In this document: positions 33,615-42,928 of the stretch, in pieces
Position numbering within the stretch: the first letter of the stretch is position 1
Layout of the letters: each line of letters begins with the position of its first letter
From: Dysosmobacter segnis
Lineage (GTDB): Bacteria > Bacillota > Clostridia > Oscillospirales > Oscillospiraceae
Length of the DNA stretch: 64,000 nt
Direction: 5' to 3'
Assembly: GCF_014297285.1 (NCBI RefSeq)
Contig: NZ_JACOQI010000013.1
Coordinates: 24,846 to 88,845 of the forward strand
The notes under the pieces: generated by a model
Databases searched by the model: none
Seen by the model: the letters and a program-made list of their open reading frames with translations, nothing else
Told to the model about the DNA's origin: nothing
Translations under genes and position numbers: made by a program

Positions 33615-34219
33615 GCTTCCTCATCCATTTCCAGCAGCCGCATGACGGACACCTCGTAGGCTGTCCGCTCCTCCGGGCCGGTTTCCGTCACCTTTCGATA
33701 CACCCGGCTCTGGACTCGCCCCTCAAGGGATAGGGGCGCACCTGCCTCCAGGGTACACACCTGTGACGCCACCTGTCCCCACGCGATCACCGGCAGGTAA
33801 TCTGCCCGGCCGTAGCTCCGGGGCACGGCTAAGATCAGATCGCTGATGCTGCGGCCCAGCGGCGTCCGCCGGTAGATAGGCGGCTTGCACAATGTCCCGG
33901 CCAGCAGGATGCGGTTGACCGGCTCTCCCAGCCCCGGCTGAAGGGACCGGGCGTACACCGTCAACACGAGACGCCGTCCGGGGCCGGACCGGTTGTTAAA
34001 GGAGCGGAGCTGTCCCTCTACCCGGAGGGGAACGCCCTCTTTCAGCAGCGGCAGCTGTGTCTGCCGCACCAGCAGGGGCAGACGGTCCGCCGTGCCGGAC
34101 AGCCGGGGGACCTCCAGGATTTGACGGTAAAAAAGCTGGCCGTGATTTTCATGGGATGGCTCCGGAGCACCCACGGGGATCCCCTCCAAAAGCACTTCGT
34201 TTCGGGTTTGATTTGTCAT
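33611..34219 (-). CDS. Single-stranded DNA-binding protein-like, two OB folds
   Basis: 202 aa from the ATG at 34219, with AGGTGG 5 nt upstream; an in-frame start at 34249 has no ribosome site. Two OB-like units are apparent: ~1-100 with NEVLLEGIPVGAPEPSHEN and PLLKEGVPLRVEGQLRS, and ~110-202 with NRILLAGTLCKPPIYRRTPL, ISDLILAVPRSYGRADYLPV and GAPLSLEGRVQSRVYRKV. The second matches the SSB/PriB core closely. No acidic SSB C-terminal tail is present (it ends EMDEEA), so it is a paralogue and not the main replicative SSB (inference). Confidence 0.75.
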   Translation of the reverse strand: MTNQTRNEVLLEGIPVGAPEPSHENHGQLFYRQILEVPRLSGTADRLPLLVRQTQLPLLKEGVPLRVEGQLRSFNNRSGPGRRLVLTVYARSLQPGLGEPVNRILLAGTLCKPPIYRRTPLGRSISDLILAVPRSYGRADYLPVIAWGQVASQVCTLEAGAPLSLEGRVQSRVYRKVTETGPEERTAYEVSVMRLLEMDEEA

Positions 34220-34296
34220 CTCGTCCACCTCTCGGTTGTGATGCTCCATCCTATGAGGGGGCGGCGGGCCTTAGAACGAAATTTACAAATATCGCC

Positions 34297-34325
34297 TTGT
34301 AAGTCGCAGTGCAAGCGGATATAAT
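34297..34325 (+). promoter_or_regulatory. Promoter of the DUF2974-like gene
   Basis: -35 TTGTAA (34297-34302), 17-bp spacer, perfect -10 TATAAT (34320-34325), 31 nt before the ATG. Confidence 0.75.
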
Positions 34326-34356
34326 ACCCTCATCAAAACGAAACGGAGGGACGGCT

Positions 34357-35529
34357 ATGGCGAATATTCTGGATTATCTGGACTGGCGGGGGGATCTGAC
34401 GCTGGCGCAGGATCCGTTTAACGAAGTGGATAACCTGATCTTGGCGGAGCTGTCCTTCGTGGACTTCGGCGGCATCGTCCCCGGCCCCGGCGGGGGGAGG
34501 GCCGTGCCCCTGTGGAAGGCGGCGGAGGCGTATTTTGCCAAAACGGAAGGTCGGCCCATCGACATGGGCGTTCTGGTGCCCAATCAGATCCCGGAGCTGC
34601 TGCGCCGGACGGCAGCCTCGCCCCGGTTCCGGGACATGAAGCTCAACGGCTTTGTGGACCATCTGGACACGGTGAAGGCGGAGCAGTTCGCGGCGCTGGC
34701 GGCAGAGTGCGGGGATGGCACCGTCTACCTCTCCTTCCGGGGCACCGACGATACGCTGGCAGGGTGGAAAGAGGATTTCTATCTGAGTTGTATGCGGGAG
34801 GTCCCTGCTCAGAAAATGGCAGTGGCATACACGGAGGCCATGGCCCATCAGTACCCCCGGATCAAGCTGCGGCTGGGCGGCCATTCCAAGGGCGGCAATC
34901 TGGCAGTGTGGGCGGGGGTGTTCTGTCCCACGGCGGTGCAGCGGCGGATCGCCGCCGTCTGGTCCAATGACGGCCCCGGCTTCCATGACGATATTTTGTC
35001 TCTGCCCCGGCATATCCGGCTGGCGGAGCGCATCCACACCATCGTACCCAAATCCTCCGTGGTAGGGATGCTGCTGGAGCACGAGGAGGACTACACCGTG
35101 GTAGACAGCAGCCAGCAGGGCCTCATGCAGCATGACGGCTTTTCCTGGGCGGTGCTGGGGAACCGATTTGTCCGGCTTCACAGTGTCACCCGGCAGGCCC
35201 GCCTGACGGATCAGGAGCTGCGGGGCTGGGTCCAGGGGCTGACCATTGAGCAGAGGGAAAAATTTGTGGACAGCGCCTTTCAGGTGCTGGAGGCCTCCGG
35301 TGCCCAGACCCTGACGGACCTGAAGGCGGACAGCTTCAAAGCGGTGCGGCCTATGGTCCGGGCCTTGAAGGATCTGGACAAGGAGACCCGGGAGGCTCTG
35401 CTGAAATTTATGAGCATCCTCTTTATGAGCAACCTGCGGATGACGCTGGAGGGCATTCAGGAAGAAACGGAGAAGAGCCTTCTGCGGAACGGAAAAAAGG
35501 CGGAGAGATCCGCCGGGAAGAAGGGATAA
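34357..35529 (+). CDS. DUF2974/Mbeg1-like alpha/beta hydrolase
   Basis: 390 aa from the ATG at 34357 behind GGAGGG. The N-terminus NILDYLDWRGDLTLAQDPFN and EVDNLILAELSFVDF is characteristic of Mbeg1-like (DUF2974) proteins. A lipase-type core follows: YLSFRGTDDTLAGWKEDFYL, then the nucleophile elbow RLGGHSKGGNLAVWAG (Ser ~174) and SNDGPGFHDDIL. The C-terminal ~130 residues are helical. Members are predicted cytoplasmic esterases or lipases of unknown substrate. No signal peptide. Single gene with its own promoter and terminator. Confidence 0.85.
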   Translation: MANILDYLDWRGDLTLAQDPFNEVDNLILAELSFVDFGGIVPGPGGGRAVPLWKAAEAYFAKTEGRPIDMGVLVPNQIPELLRRTAASPRFRDMKLNGFVDHLDTVKAEQFAALAAECGDGTVYLSFRGTDDTLAGWKEDFYLSCMREVPAQKMAVAYTEAMAHQYPRIKLRLGGHSKGGNLAVWAGVFCPTAVQRRIAAVWSNDGPGFHDDILSLPRHIRLAERIHTIVPKSSVVGMLLEHEEDYTVVDSSQQGLMQHDGFSWAVLGNRFVRLHSVTRQARLTDQELRGWVQGLTIEQREKFVDSAFQVLEASGAQTLTDLKADSFKAVRPMVRALKDLDKETREALLKFMSILFMSNLRMTLEGIQEETEKSLLRNGKKAERSAGKKG

Positions 35530-35598
35530 ACAACCGCAGATGTTCCAAGCGGAACGTCCGCTTATGCCGACAGCGGAAAAAGCAACCGGCTTCAGACA

Positions 35599-35637
35599 TA
35601 AAAAGCATCCACCCGTTATGACGGGTGGATGCTTTTA
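35599..35637. terminator. Bidirectional terminator
   Basis: AAAAAGCATCCACCCGT / ACGGGTGGATGCTTTTT with a short loop, between the DUF2974-like gene and the converging TetR gene, whose stop it overlaps slightly. Confidence 0.92.
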
Positions 35638-36204
35638 TGCTTGGCCGGAATCCTGACAGCTCCGTTCCAGAGAGCGGCGGATATTGCCGTCCAGCAGATG
35701 TCCCAGATGGTCGATGTAGGCATCAGTATCGTATTTCATGCCGTTTTGCAGCCACAGGGCGGTCAGCCCGGACAGCGCGGCGGCATAGAATTCCGACAGG
35801 ACCCGGATATCCTCATCATCCACAGGAAGGCCCTCGGCCTGATCCCGGACATAGGAGGTCATGGCGGCTAACGTTACCTTATGGTAGTAGCGCCGAATCG
35901 TTTCCTGGTTGCCGGAATTGTAGAGATGATACACGGCCCGCTTGTTCTGGGTGGCGAAGGCCGTAGCGTCCCGGAACGCCTCCTGCCAGCTGTCGTACCG
36001 GCGCAGCTTGGACTGGAAATCCTCGATCTCCAACTGCAGGATATCCTCTACCAGCGCATAGATATCCGCATAATAGTAATAGAAGGTGTTGCGGTTCACC
36101 GCGCCCTTTTCCGCAATGTCCTTGATGGAGATCTTATCCAGAGAGCGTTCATTCAGAAGCTGGATAAAGGCCCGCCGGATGGCGTTTTTTGTCTGTTGTG
36201 CCAT
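35635..36204 (-). CDS. TetR/AcrR-family regulator (DhaS-like C-terminus)
   Basis: 189 aa. N-terminal TetR helix-turn-helix: TKNAIRRAFIQLLNERSLDK, ISIKDIAEKGAVNRNTFYYY, YADIYALVEDIL. The C-terminal domain ends with SGLTALWLQNGMKYD, typical of the TetR_C group found in DhaS-like and MMPL-linked regulators. It diverges from metK and the secreted protein/MMPL exporter genes; regulators of this type often sit beside MMPL transporters, so the exporter is a plausible target (inference). ATG behind AAAAGGAGCG. Confidence 0.9.
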   Translation of the reverse strand: MAQQTKNAIRRAFIQLLNERSLDKISIKDIAEKGAVNRNTFYYYYADIYALVEDILQLEIEDFQSKLRRYDSWQEAFRDATAFATQNKRAVYHLYNSGNQETIRRYYHKVTLAAMTSYVRDQAEGLPVDDEDIRVLSEFYAAALSGLTALWLQNGMKYDTDAYIDHLGHLLDGNIRRSLERSCQDSGQA

Positions 36205-36242
36205 AGTCCGCTCCTTTTGAAATAAATTTCCTTTTCATATCC

Positions 36243-36271
36243 ATTATACACGGAAACCGGACCAGTCTCAA
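36243..36271 (-). promoter_or_regulatory. Promoter of the TetR gene
   Basis: Minus strand -35 TTGAGA (36271-36266), 17-bp spacer, -10 TATAAT (36248-36243). The rest of the 259-nt gap to metK holds a short GGCAA/TTGCC dyad at about 36310-36321 and no recognisable riboswitch. Confidence 0.75.
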
Positions 36272-36463
36272 GTGCGAGTTTTTAACGAAATCTTTAGGGC
36301 TTTAGGCACGGAGGCAATTTTGCCTGAACTTTTGCGGGGCATTTTCTCATACCATTAGGCACAGGCGGCAGATATGCCCATAGTGGCGCCGGAGGAAACA
36401 TGTTACACTTTCAGTATGGAGAAAAAGGGCGCATTGGGCGCTTTGAGGGAGAAGAGGTGCAAT

Positions 36464-37606
36464 ATGAGGCACGTTCTGACATCGGAAGCTGTGACCAGAG
36501 GTCACCCGGATAAGCTGTGTGATCAGGTGGCCGACGGGGTGCTGGACGCCTTGCTGACGGAGGACCCGGAGGCAAGAGCTGCCTGCGAGGCGGCTGTGTG
36601 GGAAAACCATCTGCTTTTGTTCGGAGAGATCAACGCCCGGCAGGAACCGGATTACGAGGCTGTGGCCCGGGAGGTGCTGCGGGACATCGGCTATGACCGC
36701 CCCGGACTGGGCTTGGATGCGGATCACTGTGACATTCAGATCCGCTTTCATCCGCAGTCACCGGATATCGCTCAGGGCGTCAGCCACCGTTCGGCGGAGG
36801 ATACCGGCGCCGGGGATCAGGGGATCATGACCGGCTACGCCTGCCGGGAGACCCCGGAACTGATGCCCTTGCCGGTCACTTTGGCAGGGGCGCTGGTGAA
36901 GCGGCTGGATCACATGCGGCGCTCCGGCGGGATGCCCTGGCTGCTGCCGGACGGCAAAGCTCAGGTCAGCGTGGCCTATGAGGATGGACGGCCCGCCCGG
37001 ATCACCACAGTGGTCCTTTCCGCCCAGCATACGCCCAACGTTCGCACGGATGCCTTGCGGGAGGCGCTGCGGCGGGAGGTGATCCTGCCGGTGCTGCCCC
37101 CGGCGCTGACGGACGAGGAGCCTCTGCTTTATATCAACCCCACGGGCCGGTTCGTCATCGGCGGCCCCGCTGGGGACGCCGGCCTCACCGGGCGGAAAGC
37201 CGTGTCGGACGCTTATGGCGGCGCAGCCCACCATGGGGGTGGTTCTCTGGCAGGAAAGGACCCCACAAAAATGGACCGCACCGGGGCCTATCTGGCCCGG
37301 TATCTGGCGAAAAACGTGGTGGCGGCAGGCTTGGCGGACCGCTGCGAGGTGCAGCTGGCCTACGCCATCGGCCTTGCGGACCCCGTCAGCGTGTCGGTGA
37401 ACACCTTCGGCACAGGTATGATCCGCGATGAGACGCTGGCGGTCTGGCTGGAGGACCATGTGGATATGCGGCCCGGCGTGGTGATCCGACGGTTCGGGCT
37501 GACCCGGCCGATTTACCGGGGACTGGCCGCTTACGGTCCCTTCGGCGAAAACGGCCGGGGGATGCCGTGGGAGCGGACGGATCTGCGCTTCCCGGCGCAG
37601 TTTTGA
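36464..37606 (+). CDS. metK: S-adenosylmethionine synthetase, divergent
   Basis: 380 aa from the ATG at 36464 behind GAAGAGG. MetK makes SAM from methionine and ATP. Motifs are present but altered: VLTSEAVTRGHPDKLCDQVA (usually SESVTEGHPDK), DTGAGDQGIMTGYACRETPE (usually GAGDQGxMFGYA), YGGAAHHGGGSLAGKDPTKM and DRTGAYLARYLAKNVVAAGL, and ISVNTFGTG-like SVSVNTFGTG. ATP and metal residues look intact. The changes in otherwise rigid motifs suggest a second, divergent MetK or lineage-specific drift. It ends 40 nt before the secreted protein gene. Confidence 0.9.
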   Translation: MRHVLTSEAVTRGHPDKLCDQVADGVLDALLTEDPEARAACEAAVWENHLLLFGEINARQEPDYEAVAREVLRDIGYDRPGLGLDADHCDIQIRFHPQSPDIAQGVSHRSAEDTGAGDQGIMTGYACRETPELMPLPVTLAGALVKRLDHMRRSGGMPWLLPDGKAQVSVAYEDGRPARITTVVLSAQHTPNVRTDALREALRREVILPVLPPALTDEEPLLYINPTGRFVIGGPAGDAGLTGRKAVSDAYGGAAHHGGGSLAGKDPTKMDRTGAYLARYLAKNVVAAGLADRCEVQLAYAIGLADPVSVSVNTFGTGMIRDETLAVWLEDHVDMRPGVVIRRFGLTRPIYRGLAAYGPFGENGRGMPWERTDLRFPAQF

Positions 37607-37646
37607 CCTGTATTCTGCAAAATTTAAATAGAAGGAAGAAAGTAAG

Positions 37647-40610
37647 ATGCGAAATCCAGTGAAAACCGCGAAAAGACAGCTTCTGCGTGTGGGAAGCTGC
37701 GCACTGTCCGCCCTGATGGTGCTGGGCTTCATCCCGGCGGCCGCTATCGGTGACGGTGTGACCGCCACCTATGACGAGGCATACTACGCCATGACGGACT
37801 ACTACGGCAATCTCACCGACGGCAGTGTGGTAAAGAGCTACCGCACCAACGGTATTGCCACGCTGACAGACTACGGCGATTACGATGAGATCATCAACCT
37901 GACCGACGGCACGGTGCCTGCCCGGAACGGTGGCATGACCACCTTCCGGCTGGACGAAAAGGCCCTGCCCGGGACCTTCTACTTCGAGGGCAAAACCACA
38001 AAGCCCTTCCAGCAGCTTCCTTGGACGATCTCTATGAGCTATACCCTCAACGGTGTGCCTACCAAGGCAGAGGATCTGGCGGGACAGGCCGGCGTGGTGG
38101 AAATCCGGCTGGACATCGTGCCCAATGGACGGGCCAGCGAGTACGCCCGGAACAACTACACCCTGGAAGCCATGGCGATCTTCAATCAGGATGACATCCT
38201 GTCTCTGGAAGCCCCCGGCGCCCAGGTGCAGCTGATCGGCAACCTGCGGGCGGTGCTGTTCCTCGGTCTGCCCGGTGAAGAGTGCCACTATACGATTCGG
38301 GTAGGCAGCGAGGATTTCTCCTTTGGCGGCATGACCTTCCTGATGGTGCCGGCTACTCTGAGCCAGCTGGCGGAGATCGCCAAGCTGTCTGAACGGAAGG
38401 ACGATCTGGAGGAGAACTACAACAAGCTCTCCGGCAGCATTGACTCCCTGCTGGACGCCATGACGGCCATGACCGGCAGCCTGAACGCCTCTGCCAACGG
38501 TCTGGAGCAGCTGAATAAGGCCCGGGGCATTTTCTCCGACGGCAAGGGCGTGATCTATTCCGGAACGGACGCTCTGCGGGAGGATCTCTCCAATCTGGCG
38601 GATGTGCTGGAGCCGGTGGAGGGGCAGATCGAGACCCTGAGCAAAACCATTTCTGATTCCAAGTCCACCCTGCGCAGCATGACCAACACAGTCTCCGACC
38701 TGAAGGGTGATCTGAAGGATGTGGATAGTGCCCTGAGAGATCTGGAAGACGGCACCGGCGATGTGCGCAAGGTGTTCAGTGCGCTGGGCAGTCTGCGCGA
38801 GAGTTTGAAGAACCTGCAAAAGGCTTTGGGCGGCACCGTAAAGGACACCACCGACAAAATTAACGAGAGTATTGACAAGAATCAAAATATCGGCTCCGTG
38901 ACCGTGGCCCAGGTGAAGGAGGCCCACAGCGCCTACGTTGCCGACCGGCAGACCTACTTTGCGATTATTCTAAAAAAACAAGGCAGTACTGACGCTGCTG
39001 GTACTGCAAAAAATGCAGCGGCGAAGGTGCAACAAAACGAATCTGTTGCTGCGCTTGAGACGGAGTTGGCTATTTATAAGGGAAAACTGGAAGCGGCAAA
39101 AAGTTCGCTTGCGACTGCTCAAGGTGAACTTCAGAAATTGAAAGAGTCTGGCGTGGGAGACGATGACCCTCGTGTAATCACCTTAAATGAGAACATTAAA
39201 GAGTTAGAAGCTGGAATTAAGAAGTTAGAGGCTGGAATTGAACAGTTGGAAGGCGTAATTGCTCTGGAAACCGCTTATCAGGCAAAGGCTCAAATGACCT
39301 TCCAGCAGTTCTGCCAGCAAGTCCTGGGACAGAGTGCCGCCACAGCCAAGCAGATGAACGATCTGTGGCTGGTGTATGCCAGCGGCAAGGTGGAAGGCGG
39401 CGATACCCCCGACCAGGGAGGGACTCTCTCCGGCGCGCTGCTGCACAACGATCCTGAGGACAGTCCTGAGAAGGACACCTCCGGCGGAGACAGTGCACCT
39501 TCCGGCGATCATTCCGATGGTTCGTCCGAAAAGACTCCCGACGGCAGCGGTTCTGAAAGCACGGGCGGAACTGCGGAAGGCTCTTCCACGGACACCGGAA
39601 ACGGGAGCGGAACTGGCGACAGTGGTGCACAGAATCCGCCTGATTCCCCCAACACAGAAGAAAACGGTTCCGCAAATACCGGCAGCGGAGAGAACAGCGG
39701 AGAGAACAACGGCGGCGGATCCCAAAAGGATCCCACAGGCGCCCCAAATCCGCCTGACCCTGAAAACCCGGGAACTGAAACGGAACCGGATGCGCCGCGG
39801 CCCCCCAGTGAGAGTGTCGGCGGTGCGGTGGTGGACCTGATCTCCGGCGGTCTGGACAGCGCCATGGCGGAGATCGCCAAGCTTCAGAAGTCACTGGCAG
39901 GTGTGATGAATAGATTGAAGGATCCCACCAGTCAGGTGATCAGCGACCTCAGCGCTCTGTGCGGCCGGATCGAAAATCTGTCCTCTCTGCTCAACAGTGC
40001 CGAGGACCTGTCCGCCGCTATCCGTCATTCCTCTGCGGACCTCCGGGATATCTTGGATGATGTGGGGGATCTGCAGGACATTCTGGATGATTACGAGCCG
40101 GTTTTGCAGGATACTCTAAAAACCGTCAGCAGCCTCAGCACCAGTGCCATCAAGACCATCCGGGATACGCAGGGCCTCATCAGCGACACGGAAGCCCTGA
40201 TGAAATCCACCGGCGCTACGCTGGATGACGGCACCAAGCAGACTCTGGAGGGTCTGGCGGCCGTCCTGCGGAGCACTGCCAAGACCATGGGCACCGCCGG
40301 ACAGATCAAGGACGCCAAGTCCAGCATCTGCGACATCATCGAGGACACCTGGGATGAGTATACCGGCGACGTGAACAACCTCCTGCTGATGAATGCCACC
40401 GCCGAGACCGTGTCTCTCACCGACAGCCGCAACCCCTCTCCTGAGAGCATTCAGATCTTGATCCGCACTCAGGAGATCACCATGCCGGACGAGGATGAAA
40501 CGGAGGCTGAGGCCGCTGCGGAGGTGCAGACTACCTTCTGGGGGCGTGTCGCGCAGATGTTCAAGGACTTCTGGGCGGCCATTACCGGCCTGTTCGGCGG
40601 AAAGGATTGA
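37647..40610 (+). CDS. Large secreted coiled-coil protein linked to an MMPL exporter
   Basis: 987 aa. A signal peptide-like N-terminus (RQLLRVGSCALSALMVLGFI) is followed by a beta-rich domain to ~240 and long coiled coils (~250-400), resembling YhgE/Pip-type or MMPL-partner proteins. Residues ~438-550 (nt 38960-39295) are Lys/Glu-rich coiled coil with AT-rich codons unlike the flanks. Residues ~575-730 are low-complexity Gly/Ser/Asp/Pro/Thr-rich, likely a flexible wall-spanning linker. A further coiled coil and an acidic C-terminus with FWAAITGLFGGKD follow. It precedes an MMPL gene by 6 nt, suggesting a joint envelope or export role (inference). No enzyme motif seen. ATG behind GAAGGAAG. Confidence 0.85.
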   Translation: MRNPVKTAKRQLLRVGSCALSALMVLGFIPAAAIGDGVTATYDEAYYAMTDYYGNLTDGSVVKSYRTNGIATLTDYGDYDEIINLTDGTVPARNGGMTTFRLDEKALPGTFYFEGKTTKPFQQLPWTISMSYTLNGVPTKAEDLAGQAGVVEIRLDIVPNGRASEYARNNYTLEAMAIFNQDDILSLEAPGAQVQLIGNLRAVLFLGLPGEECHYTIRVGSEDFSFGGMTFLMVPATLSQLAEIAKLSERKDDLEENYNKLSGSIDSLLDAMTAMTGSLNASANGLEQLNKARGIFSDGKGVIYSGTDALREDLSNLADVLEPVEGQIETLSKTISDSKSTLRSMTNTVSDLKGDLKDVDSALRDLEDGTGDVRKVFSALGSLRESLKNLQKALGGTVKDTTDKINESIDKNQNIGSVTVAQVKEAHSAYVADRQTYFAIILKKQGSTDAAGTAKNAAAKVQQNESVAALETELAIYKGKLEAAKSSLATAQGELQKLKESGVGDDDPRVITLNENIKELEAGIKKLEAGIEQLEGVIALETAYQAKAQMTFQQFCQQVLGQSAATAKQMNDLWLVYASGKVEGGDTPDQGGTLSGALLHNDPEDSPEKDTSGGDSAPSGDHSDGSSEKTPDGSGSESTGGTAEGSSTDTGNGSGTGDSGAQNPPDSPNTEENGSANTGSGENSGENNGGGSQKDPTGAPNPPDPENPGTETEPDAPRPPSESVGGAVVDLISGGLDSAMAEIAKLQKSLAGVMNRLKDPTSQVISDLSALCGRIENLSSLLNSAEDLSAAIRHSSADLRDILDDVGDLQDILDDYEPVLQDTLKTVSSLSTSAIKTIRDTQGLISDTEALMKSTGATLDDGTKQTLEGLAAVLRSTAKTMGTAGQIKDAKSSICDIIEDTWDEYTGDVNNLLLMNATAETVSLTDSRNPSPESIQILIRTQEITMPDEDETEAEAAAEVQTTFWGRVAQMFKDFWAAITGLFGGKD

Positions 40611-40616
40611 TCGGCC

Positions 40617-42884
40617 ATGCTGGAAAAAATCGCAAAATGGTTGACCCGCAAGCCGAAGCTGGTGGCCATGATGGCGGTACTGATGCTGATTCCCGCCGCC
40701 ATCGGCTATATTTCCACCCGCATCAACTACGACATTCTGTCCTACCTGCCGGAGGACCTGGAATCCTCTCATGGCGAAAAGCTGCTGGAGGAGCCCTTTA
40801 AAATGGCGGCCACCAGCATGCTGGTGGTGGAGAGTATGCCCGCAGGCTATACCAACAGCCTGCTCAATGATATCAAGGCCATTGACGGAGTTTCCAACGC
40901 CATCTGGATCAGCAACCTTATGGGCATCCAGATCCCCACGGACATGATCCCCGCCAACTTCCGGGATATGTTCTTCGCCGGAGACGCTACCATGATGATC
41001 ATTCAGTACAGCCACCCCGGCGCCTCGGACGAGACCATGGAGGCCATCGAGCAGGTCCGGCGGGCCTGTAATGAAAAGTGCTTCCTGGCGGGCTTCTCCG
41101 TGGTCATCAAGGACACCCGCGACCTGATGGACAGCGAGCTGCCCATCTTCGTGGGGCTGGCGGTGATTCTGGCCCTGTGCGCCATGATGCTGACGCTGGA
41201 ATCCACGGTGCTGCCGTTTATCTTCCTCACCAGCATCGGCCTGGCCGTCATCTACAATATGGGCACCAACATATTCCTGGGGGAGATTTCCTACATCACC
41301 AAGGCTATCGCCGCGGTTTTGCAGCTGGGCGTTACCATGGACTATTCCATCTTCCTCTACCACCGGTATGAGGAGGAGCGCCCCAACTACGATGACGAGC
41401 GGGACGCCATGGCGCAGGCGGTGGTTGCTGCCTTCCGCTCTCTGTCCTCCTCCAGCCTCACCACGGTAGCGGGCTTTCTGGCCCTGTGCGTCATGCGGCT
41501 GACGCTGGGCCGGGATATCGGCATTGTTATGGCCAAGGGCGTTGTGCTGGGCGTGGCTACCGTTATTCTGGTGCTGCCCTCTCTGGTGCTGATTTTCGAT
41601 AAGCAGATCACTAAGCACAAGCATAAGAGTCTGATGCCCAGCTTTGACAAGGTGAACAGCTTTATCCTGCGGCATAACAAGGTCATTATGGTGATTTTTG
41701 TGCTCCTATTCATCCCGGCCTACTACGCCCAGTCCCACGCCGGAATCTACTACAAGCTGGACGAGTCCCTGCCCCGGGACCTGCCCTCCATCGTCTCCAA
41801 CGAAAAGCTGAAAAACGACTTCGATATGGCTACCTCTCACTTCATCGTCCTGCGGGACGATTTGAATCCGGCGGAGATGAGCGACATCGAAAACCGCATG
41901 GAGGAGGTCAAGGGCGTTACCTCCGTGGTATCCTACCATAAGATGCTGGGTACCGGCATTCCTGACTTCTTCATTCCAAATGAGGTAAAGGATATGCTCA
42001 AGCAGGGGGGCTATCAGCTGATGATGGTGAACTCCAGCTATTCTCCGGCCACCGATGCGGTGGCGGCCCAGCTGGACGAGATGAATGCCATCCTGAAGCA
42101 GTACGATGAAAACGCCATGATCACCGGCGAGGGCGCCATGTACCGGGATCTGATCGACACCACCGCCGTGGACTTCGTGGTGGCAAACTACCTGTCCATT
42201 GCCTGTATTTTCATCATCGTGGCGTGGGCGTTCAAGTCCATCACCGTTCCGGCGGTGCTGGTGGCCACCATTGAGCTGGCGATCTTCCTGAATCAGGGCT
42301 TCTCCTACTTCTCCGGCGCTTCCACGCCTTTCATCGCACCTACCATCATCAGCTGCGTGCAACTGGGCGCTACGGTGGACTACGCCATTTTGATGACCTC
42401 TCGGTTCCAGGAAGAACTGCAAAGCGGCAAGAACCGGAAGGAGGCTATCCGCATCGCAGCGGATTCGGCGGACGCTTCCATCATCACCAGCGCGCTGGTG
42501 ATGTTCTGCGCCACCCTGGGTGTGTCTTTTGTGTCCTCGATCGACCTCATCGGTGCCATCTGCATCATGCTGGCCCGGGGTGCTCTGATCTCCGCCTGCA
42601 TCTGCCTGTTCGTGATGCCTGCCGTGCTGTATGTCTGCGAGCCGATGTTCAATAAGACTACCCTCCACTGGCGGACCGAGCAGCCTAAGAAGGAGTCCAA
42701 AGCCGCCAAGGCTTTGAAAGCAGCTTCTGAAAAGCTGCCTGCCCGCAAAGAAAAAGCGGCGCTGCCGGAAAAGGGAACGGAGCAGACCGAGACCACGGAG
42801 CCTGCGGAGGCAGCCGATTCGACAAAGCTTGCCGCGGAATCGGAAACTGAAGCAGACGCGGCGCGGGAGACTGCCAACGTCTGA
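40617..42884 (+). CDS. MMPL/RND-family transporter
   Basis: 755 aa with the RND layout: an N-terminal helix (MMAVLMLIPAAIGYISTRIN), an outside domain to ~175, helices 2-6, a second helix pair and outside domain (~350-515), helices 8-12. MMPL marks are GVTMDYSIFLYHRYEEER and ATVDYAILMTSRFQEELQ, the paired segments in helices 4 and 10 that carry the proton relay Asp. The ~75-residue C-terminal tail is Ala/Glu/Lys-rich and cytoplasmic. Substrate unknown; actinobacterial relatives export lipids. Co-transcribed with the secreted coiled-coil protein. Confidence 0.92.
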   Translation: MLEKIAKWLTRKPKLVAMMAVLMLIPAAIGYISTRINYDILSYLPEDLESSHGEKLLEEPFKMAATSMLVVESMPAGYTNSLLNDIKAIDGVSNAIWISNLMGIQIPTDMIPANFRDMFFAGDATMMIIQYSHPGASDETMEAIEQVRRACNEKCFLAGFSVVIKDTRDLMDSELPIFVGLAVILALCAMMLTLESTVLPFIFLTSIGLAVIYNMGTNIFLGEISYITKAIAAVLQLGVTMDYSIFLYHRYEEERPNYDDERDAMAQAVVAAFRSLSSSSLTTVAGFLALCVMRLTLGRDIGIVMAKGVVLGVATVILVLPSLVLIFDKQITKHKHKSLMPSFDKVNSFILRHNKVIMVIFVLLFIPAYYAQSHAGIYYKLDESLPRDLPSIVSNEKLKNDFDMATSHFIVLRDDLNPAEMSDIENRMEEVKGVTSVVSYHKMLGTGIPDFFIPNEVKDMLKQGGYQLMMVNSSYSPATDAVAAQLDEMNAILKQYDENAMITGEGAMYRDLIDTTAVDFVVANYLSIACIFIIVAWAFKSITVPAVLVATIELAIFLNQGFSYFSGASTPFIAPTIISCVQLGATVDYAILMTSRFQEELQSGKNRKEAIRIAADSADASIITSALVMFCATLGVSFVSSIDLIGAICIMLARGALISACICLFVMPAVLYVCEPMFNKTTLHWRTEQPKKESKAAKALKAASEKLPARKEKAALPEKGTEQTETTEPAEAADSTKLAAESETEADAARETANV

Positions 42885-42901
42885 GTTTACAGAACACCCG
42901 A

Positions 42902-42928
42902 AAGCGTCCGCCGAACGGCGGACGCTTC
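42902..42928 (+). terminator. Terminator-like hairpin after the MMPL gene (copy A)
   Basis: AAGCGTCCGCC / GGCGGACGCTT with a GAAC loop, 18 nt after the stop. An identical 26-nt copy lies at 43251. Confidence 0.8.

Noticed and set aside
36205..36463. SAM riboswitch upstream of metK
   Set aside because: None of the conserved SAM-I, II or SMK motifs are visible and there is no terminator before the gene.
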